DNA of 64,000 nucleotides from Oryzias latipes (taxonomy: Eukaryota; Chordata; Actinopteri; Beloniformes; Adrianichthyidae). Where the stretch lies: positions 15,219,261 through 15,283,260 of the forward strand of contig NC_019866.2 of NCBI RefSeq assembly GCF_002234675.1, written 5' to 3'. Positions 56,091-64,000 of the stretch are shown here, piece after piece; within the stretch, counting starts at the first letter, position 1; the number at the start of each line of letters is the position of its first letter. The position numbers and the translations under genes were made by a program. The notes below the pieces were generated by a model. It had not been told where the DNA came from. It searched no databases and saw only the letters and a program-made list of their open reading frames with translations.

Positions 56091-58448
56091 AAAAACAATT
56101 TTAAGTCTCCCCTGTTTTATGTGATGACTTTTCTGCTCTGCTCCTCCAATGGGGTTTCAGGACTTTCCTCTACATAGTTTGAGAATTGAGTTAGCCTGTG
56201 GGATTTAACATTCTGTAATTTATGACTAATAACTAAAAATTCAATCTGCTGATCTAGTTGAATAAGCGAAAGCTTGTCACATAAAACCTGACTTTATTCC
56301 AATTATTTAAAAAATATTCTTCTGTGGAGTCCTGAATTAAATAGGACATTGCTAAATACAACTTGGATTGAGACAAGGTAGGTTTATTTTACTATAACGA
56401 CCAAGTGCCATCACAGTGGACAACACACATGCAATGACAGCAAAAAATGATCAAGCAGTCCAATGTGTGGAAACACTTTGAATCCTGCAAAGCCATGTGA
56501 CCATAAAGTGTGGTAGAATGTTCTGTTCCACTTGTATTATATTTCGTATATGTGAAAAAACAACATTGGGCTGAATTTCAGGAAACTAAAATATGAATGG
56601 CTTTGCCATTAATTATTTTTTTACTTGTTTGTTTGTTCACTTATTTCATTTGCACTTGATTACCGGTATCTTGCAAGAAATACAAGGAATCTGGAAAACT
56701 TCTCTTGCACTGTTCAATACCCAGGTATTTAACTCTGAGTCACACTGGTTAAATCTTTGGCTAAAAATGTCACTGATTGATTTTAGATCAGTGAATTTGA
56801 TGGTTTAAAATGAACCAATATCGACTATCATCACGAATCGTATCATCGACCATAAATTATGCTATGAATCAAACCATTAAAAAGAATTGTTACACCCATA
56901 GGCAACATGTATCTCAGTTTTGAATTTAATTTACGAGTGTTAAAAGAGACAAAGACGTCTGATGTGTCTCAAAGATCTCGTTATGTTTGTAACTTAATAG
57001 CTCTGTTTTGGTGTTAAGCGCAACCTCTCCCCCCATATCACCTACCTACTGGGGTGGTGCTGAACACACTGACCACATCACAGCACACCCGCTACCCTGT
57101 TTTTGTGACCTCAGTCGAGTATGTGATGCCTATAGTCCCCATCTACTAAAGGTTTGTAAGCTAAAAATGCATGTACAAACTAGATAGAGGGGTAAAAACA
57201 ATACTTACAGGACTGCCCCTGCTAAACGGGCTAAAAATGTGGTTCCATCTATTTTGAATGATTCTTTTTGATGTATATGCATTCATTTAGTACTAGCAAT
57301 ACAGTTTGTCAAATGTGAAGCCACATTGCAGTTGTTTTTTGAGACAATACTTTATAAATCTGCTGGCTAGAGGCAGCACAAAAAGAAAGAAGACGTTTAC
57401 ACCCAAACAATAGCATGTGGTTAATAAACTATGAAAAACAGGATTAGATCTCAAAACCATCAGATGAGAGAATTATTTTTAAACAGTTCTTTTTTTTACC
57501 ATTATTATTAAGGATCAAGTGTTTGGTTTTGCTCATGCTTATAGTTATGTTTAAATCAGAGAAGACATTTTCTTCTTATGACAGCTACACAGTTCTAACA
57601 AAATAACGGAAGCTTTTCTCTCATTTTCTCCCTCAAGTCATTTTTTACTTTTCAATTTTAAAGTTAAAGTATCTGAGGCCGCTAATCTTCATTATACTAC
57701 CTTAATCTGAACCTACATGATTGTCTTTATGTATCTATTTAACTGTTGGTAGGCTAAAGCCACACTGACGTACCTTTAGTTTTAGTTATTTTTAGAACTC
57801 CAGATTTCTATTCTATCTTCATTCCTTTAATACATTCCAGTGGTAGTCTGGACCCAAGCATCAACAATAGAATGTTCAGGGGGCTTCCTGTTTCAACTGG
57901 AAGTTGGACTGGTGCAGGAGGGAGTCTCATTCAGGGTAAAGCGAGAGTCATTTCCCCGTCCACCCCCCTCATTGTCTTTTAGGGGTCGATGAAACTTTCT
58001 CAGAGGGAAGTGGGGACATGGAATGCAGCATTGTAGCGTCCGTCCAGCCTCCCACAGGAGCCGGCCACCAGCAAAGGGTTCAGGTTCCACCCCTGACCTC
58101 GGCCGTGCGGACAGCAACGTCGTTGTTGGCCCTTGTGTGACAAAAAGTTTCAGCCGGAGAGAAAGCTCTGTGAATTGTGGCGATGAGGTATCATGATACA
58201 CTCTTGCCATCGATTATTTATCACTTCCGTGATCAGAACAACGGAGAACTATTGTCCAGCAATGCAAATGACAAACTTCCAGGCTGTTTGCTGACATTTA
58301 AAACTTAGTGTGTTGGTACAAAAAAAGCTAATGCCGCGTTGCCTAAGGGTTAAAAACACAGAGTGACAGCATCCCCTGTTGAAAGCCAGATTCAGAGCTT
58401 TTCCTCGCTTCCTCCTTTCCGCGTTTTCCGTCATATGTCTGCTTATGA

Positions 58449-58661
58449 TTAACCCTTGTGCTATCCTAGGTACTTTAACATTGGGAGTTGGGTCATCTAG
58501 ACCCACTAGACAGTGCGCTGAACCTTTTTTCTTCAATGATTTGTGATCTTCACTGGTGTCCATGGATTACATGAAACCTTTCCACCTTTATCCACCTTTG
58601 TCATGGTAGGGAGAACACGACAATGTAAGGGTGGGGTCATCTAAGATAGCACAAGGGTTAA
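58449..58661 (-). mobile_element. TTAA MITE, copy 5
   Basis: TTAACCCTTGTGCTATCCTA and GATAGCACAAGGGTTAA, with TTAA at both ends; orientation as copies 3 and 6. Confidence 0.92.
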
Positions 58662-60901
58662 AAAAAAAGCAAAAATATAAAACAATATTTAAAAACCTCT
58701 AATTGTATAATGCTTCAAATGTTTGGTGATCCGTGTTATTGTAATATTTTCTATGTTTGTTTTTGCTAATATTTCTTCCTTACTAATAATAAAAATAAAT
58801 AAAACTATGCACAGCTGTATAAGCTGAAGGGATGCCACGATTCAGTTTTCCAATGATTTGGTTCAAACCTCAGTTTTTGGTTTTGTTCGGGTTCAGTATA
58901 TGATTTGTATTGCAAAATGTATATATTTTTTCAATTAAGAAAGATCCTTTTTTGTAATTTGCTAATAAGCATGAAGAAAAACATTCAAATGGATTATACT
59001 AAGCCAGGTGTAATGTAATAAAACAATAAATAATAAATCCCTCTTATATTCAGCACATCCCATGTTTGACACTCTCAACATAAACATACCAGTAGGGACG
59101 TAACAATTCACTTTCCCCACAATTCGGATCAATGATGTAACATAGGGTTTGATTTTAAACAGTATTGTGGCGTCGCTACGTTCTACTGATGTAGATTTGT
59201 TTTCAGCATTTTGCTACATCAGCATTTTAGTGTCAAACATCTTGAAAACCCCACTTTTATCACGTCACTTACTTTAGGGCAAAGGAAATGCTGATATTTG
59301 TGTACTTAGGGGCAGCAGAAACCGCAAAACAAATCAGCAAATTAGTCTGATGCCACCAAGGTTTATAAATCATTAATTTGAAGTCTGTTAGAAATGCTAA
59401 CTTCTGCTCTCCAAAAGCAGATTTAGCAGTGCACTCCTTTTTTAAATCTGGATTCTGATCCACTTTTTATAATGCTGCAGTCATTATAAACCAAATCTGG
59501 GAAGGTAGAAGGATTTACCTTCTATTTTATGGCTTCACAAAAACACAAAAGTTGAAATCGTCATATATTTCCCTCAACAACTACTAATAATGTTTACAAG
59601 TAAATTTACATTTGTAAGAATTATTTTCAATTTGTAATTAATTGGACGCACAATTGAGTAAAAAATTTAGCCTTCACAAACTTCATTTAAAAACAAAACA
59701 TATACAGTTGTAAAAGGGTTCTGTGGGTTTGTTTGGTTTTTGTGGATATGGTCATGTTCTGAGTTGCCCTCAGTCACACCGTTTCCCGGTCCATCATGAT
59801 CCACAGCTCTCGTCATTTTAGTTCCTTCCCCTCAACCTATTCAGGTGTCAGGTTTTCAGTTCATCCTTGTCGAGTCATCTGCTCTGTTGTGTCACCTTTT
59901 TGTTGCTCCATGGGTATTGTCTTTTCCAGTTTATTAAATGTTTTAATTTAATAACTTAAATTAAGTTTAAAGCAATTTCTTGTACCATTAAATTATATTT
60001 TGATTAATTCATGAAAGTTAATAGATGTGCACTGTTATCCAAAACTGGATTTGGGCTGAAAATCAAAAAAATACCTATTTTAGTCAATTATATTACAACA
60101 CTGATGGAATTATCATCACATGAACTGTAAGGTTGTTCCACATTCATTTGATGAAATTCTAAGCAGTTTTAGTACCAGAGTCTCATTGTTTGATATGTAC
60201 AGGTGGTCTCCAAACATTCAAACTTCCAGAAAACATTTTGCTTACTTTCTGTCACAACCTTCCTGCATCCCAGAGACAGTCTGTTTTTTGCACAACTTTT
60301 TTCTAAACTTATGTAAAAGATCAGCAGAGAAGTAAACACTTCGAGAGGAAAAAGGTGCACCATAAGGTCCAATTTGAGGCATTTCTCAAAAGTTTTTGCA
60401 CATGCATTCAACTTGAATTACCAATTACATAAGGTTAGGGACAGATTTGCGGCATAGTCTAAATGACAGCCAAGAAAGTACTTCACCTGTAAATCTATCA
60501 GCAGCTATCAGGCTGTGCAGCTTAGCCTGGTGGATTATTGAGTTATGGCAGAAGTGACAGCTGCCACTTTACATCGTGCTTTAGATGTACCAAGAGGTTA
60601 CCAAAACTATTAAAACCCGAAATGAAAGCACCCTTACACGCTCCCACATTACATAACTGAGTCTGTATGTCGAGGAGGAAGTATGGTCAGGCTCCACTAA
60701 GGTGATGGATGGAATAAGAGCCACTTTCCTCTTGGGAAAAAAACGGCCGTCACAGAGTTTTAAGTTCAAGCATCTCTGGAACAATTTTTTTCCCCCACAA
60801 ACTTTAAATGAATAAATCAGGTAGATGTGCCAATTTGAGCAAAAAGTTTTAAAATGAGTCCAACAATTTTTGTTTATCCGGTCATTTCCTAAACTTCTTG
60901 A

Positions 60902-61095
60902 TTAACCCTTGTGCTATCCAAGGCACTTCAAGATTGGAAGTGGGGTCATCTAGACCCAACAAGACAGTGCGCTAAACCTTTTTTCTTCAATGATTTTTCA
61001 ATCCCCTTCACCTTTATCCACCTTTGTCATAGTAGGGAGAACACGTCAATGTAAGGATCGGGTCATCTGGACCCCATAGGATAGCACAAGGGTTA
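60902..61095 (-). mobile_element. TTAA MITE, copy 6
   Basis: TTAACCCTTGTGCTATCCAA and AGGATAGCACAAGGGTTA; about 30 bp shorter than copy 4 through an internal deletion around the TGATTT...ATCC segment. Confidence 0.9.
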
Positions 61096-63619
61096 TAGCT
61101 AACATGAACGAATCAAATGTTGCATTTTTCCAGTTCATTCCAGTTTGTTGCATTTAATAGTTTTCCATGTAAAAACTGCTCCCTAAATGTAAAAAAATCA
61201 AATAAAAAAGATAATAAGCCATTGACTAGAGACCCAGCTCTGCCCTTGATCAGCCGACTTTGATGCATGGCTTTCAGACAGACTCACCTGCAACATAAGA
61301 ACTTTCAAGCACAACCACACCAATGCATGCACCTTGATAAATGTGCCACACAAAGCAAATACAAAAAGTGAAAAAGCAAACGTCAAGCTGGCTGGCATGA
61401 ATCATAAAGTCTGTAAAACACAATGACGAGGACTTCGTCCACAAACATTCAGCAAAGCATCAGCAGGTCACACTGTTTACTTAAAACCACAACAGAAAAG
61501 CTGTTGCTAAAACAACCTGCTGTTTGTTAGCTTTCCATTACAGCTCATAAAACCTGAAATGGGGGGAAAAGAGATCGTCCACCGGTGAACCCGTGGTTTC
61601 TGTCAGGAAAGCTGGGATCCAAAGGAAACGGGAGAATCCTCTGCCGGCAACAATGACAGGAAACAAGGCCAGAACATGGTAACTCAAACACTGACTGTAG
61701 GTGTGTCCATTTCTGCTGCGACTTCAATGAGCACTTCAAGCTGACGCCTGTTCACAGATATCCTTCATGACGAACTAATAATAAAGATCTTACATCATAC
61801 TAAATTGATTTGACTAATTACCTAAACACCCTATTAAACTAGAAAATAGAAAAAGATGAATGAAGAGTGCAGAAAGTTGAATTTCAAAAACAATACACAA
61901 CTTAAAGGGCCACAATAGTGTTGAGACTATAAATATACAACACATGCTTCCAATAAGAAGCTTAAAAATGACATTCTAAAGAGAAAACATTTGTTTAAAT
62001 TTCCTGTTATTTAAGGGGGAAAAATATGCTTGAGTTGAGAGGTAATACATGGCTGCAAGATCTTTCAGAAGTGTCAGATTAAAGGAGAGGAGATACAAAC
62101 ACATCAATTTAAAGTTGACTTCATGACGCACTTATGGGCTCCTCAGTGTGTGGCGAAAGGTTTATAGTCACACATGGCTGAATGTTACAACTCCAGTCCC
62201 CACAGACAGAAACACACACTGGTTTTCCTGCAATCTCATCTAGACACAGTCAATTGGATCCGACACTCGCCCTCTTCCTCTCCTGTAATTAGTCCTCAAA
62301 AGGCTGACATAAGCAGCCAGTGGTGAAGAAGCGAGAATCCAAAAAAACAAACAGGAAAAAAAAACCATCCCCACTGGCTCTTAGTACAAACAGAATAAGA
62401 GACACTTTTTTGCAAAGAAAACAACAACACAACTCTTTAAACACAACAAATCATTTGGTTGATTTTTGTTTTCTCCTAGGGCTGCAGTTAATTAAAGTAA
62501 ATGTTTACCAGAATCTGATGAGCAAGTCAGCAAAGCAAACCACCAAAAACCCAGCAGGATTCCACTTTCTGCTATGGGACAATGTTGCTACAAAAAACAA
62601 CAAGAGTTCACCATCAGGTTTGGAAGAGGGCACAACATAAACAGAAAACAACAATTCCTCCTTAAGTTATTATAGAAAAGAATAATCATGACTTTTGAGA
62701 AAAATATTATGCAATAACATTTTACGCACACAATTTAGGGGTGTACCGACTAATCAACTGAATTGAAAAATCCGTTTATACTCCTACAACCCAACCACAT
62801 TGATCTGTCTGAGGAAAGTTGTTATTTGAATCGACCTACAATATACCAATAAAAAAACGTTTCAAAATTAAACAAATCTATTATAGTCAATCTTTGAAAA
62901 TACCATTTGGACTAAATGTGGCCACAGCCATAACAGCTTTCCATCACCGCCTTGAAGTAACAATATTTTGAAGTAGCACGTTTCTTCTGGAAGTCCTTTT
63001 TCTCAGAAAAAAATAAGCTAAGAAGGCCACAGAGGGATGTGCAGTGGAGTTGGTTTGTAGTGACACGTAAAAGAAAAAAAAATCGCAATGCAACTGCCTC
63101 ATTGGTCAAGTCTCCCCCAATATCTTTAGCTGTGAAAAAACTCATTTTTCTTAAGTAAATACCTATACAAGAAGCGGTGGACACCCTTTACTACAGAAAA
63201 AAATGAAAGAAGGAAAAAAAAAAGCTGCAGATCTTTTGGTTCTGCACTTACAGATGAGAGCTCTTGAAAAAAAACCTTAGAGGAAGTTCAATTTTCAACG
63301 AATTTCATTTTTAAATCAGGAAGTGTCTAAACTGGCCAGGAGTCTGCTGAAAAAACCAAAGGAAATCTATGTGTGTTCAATTTGCAACAAAGAATGTATG
63401 CACAATTAAAATAAATAGTTATTTTTAGAGGGTTATAAAACTTCTTTAGAGCAAAGATAAATATTAAAAAGCTTTATAGTTATGTGTGGCAAGAGCAGTC
63501 ATTTTTTTAATTAATTAATTTCTTAATTAGCAGTTAGCAGTCTGGTATTAATTAGATGAGCTTACTTTTTTTTTTACATTGAACAAACTGTAAAGGAGTC
63601 ATTAATTAAATTCAAGGGA

Positions 63620-63975
63620 GCAGCTGGATAGCTTAGTTGTTATCAGCAGGTTAAGTGCAGAACTGGCACATGGGAAATCCGGATTCGATTCCCAGGGGGT
63701 GCGATGAGCCTCATCCAGTGGCGGTCCCTGGAGAAGCGCTACTGTCTAACTATGTAGCCATGAGGGGGACAAGCTTGGATCCAGCTGTAGCGGTCCCCAG
63801 CCGGCATACAATACAGAGTTGCGTCAGGAGGGGCATTCAGCACAAAAATCTTTGCCAAACCACCTGTGTGGATGAGTGAAAGCAGGTTCACTGTGGCAGG
63901 ATGGGATATTCCGAAAGGTGAACAACTTGTTGCCTATCTGTTTATGGGATTGTGGCCCTAATTGCAACACAACAG
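63620..63975 (+). repeat. tRNA-derived SINE
   Basis: Head GATAGCTTAGTTGTTATCAG resembles an A box, and GGATTCGATTCCC (about 63679) a B box, followed by a body with GAGTTGCGTCAGGAGGGGCA and AAAATCTTTGCCAAACCACC seen in several teleost SINE families. Family name not certain. Confidence 0.7.
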
Positions 63976-64000
63976 CAGAGCAAAAACTGTGCAACGTGTT

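Larger units (their letters stand above)
49084..64000 (-). other. Presumed nherf1 intron 1, running off the right edge
   Basis: 14.9 kb with no supported exon. A PDZ1 exon would give about 150 codons with a GYGFxLH motif; none is present on the minus strand. It contains three TTAA MITE copies, a SINE and scattered degenerate repeat pieces listed separately. Stretches at 49.1-51.4, 52.3-53.9, 54.1-55.9, 56.1-58.4 and 61.1-63.6 kb hold nothing I can name. Confidence 0.55.

Overview
This window is animal nuclear DNA, almost certainly from a ray-finned fish. Coding sequence is cut into short exons with GT-AG introns. The recognisable proteins are vertebrate (SERCA1, rabaptin, NHERF1). The introns carry typical teleost repeats: Tc1-like and hAT-like DNA elements, L2-like and RTE-like LINE tails, tRNA-derived SINEs, a solo LTR and a TTAA-flanked MITE family. 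The species cannot be fixed from the sequence alone; a percomorph is my best guess.

Layout. (1) At 1-5.4 kb on the + strand are the last seven exons of a P-loop GTPase with two C-terminal membrane helices. I do not recognise the gene; its start lies left of the window. One of its introns holds a 1.35-kb hAT-type element. (2) At 6.8-15.4 kb (+) is a complete 12-exon rabaptin gene, called rabep2, with nested transposon debris in its introns. (3) At 16.3-29.3 kb (-) is a complete atp2a1 (SERCA1, fast-muscle sarcoplasmic reticulum calcium pump). All 24 coding exons can be placed, giving 996 residues whose numbering matches rabbit SERCA1 at every key site I checked (TGES 181-184, E309, D351, F487, K515, D703/D707, N768, E771, D800, E908). 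(4) About 29.6-43.3 kb is intergenic and rich in repeats. (5) At 43.3-49.1 kb (-) are exons 2-6 of nherf1 (second PDZ domain and ERM-binding tail). The 15 kb from there to the right edge looks like its first intron, so the first coding exon (PDZ1) should lie beyond 64,000.

The atp2a1-rabep2 pair is also adjacent in the human genome (16p11.2), which supports both identifications. The two genes converge here. A perfect 9-bp inverted repeat at 16032-16050 puts AATAAA on both strands between them, probably a shared two-way polyadenylation site.

I did not find a new enzymatic or defence system. The points most worth following up are the six-copy TTAA/CCCTTGTGCTATC MITE family confined to 31.9-61.1 kb, with two copies inserted in members of one hAT-like family; the hAT element keeping a transposase N-terminus; the nested solo LTR with exact target duplication; the split of the largest SERCA exon; a GC-AG intron in atp2a1; and a perfect 181-bp GATA array inside that gene.
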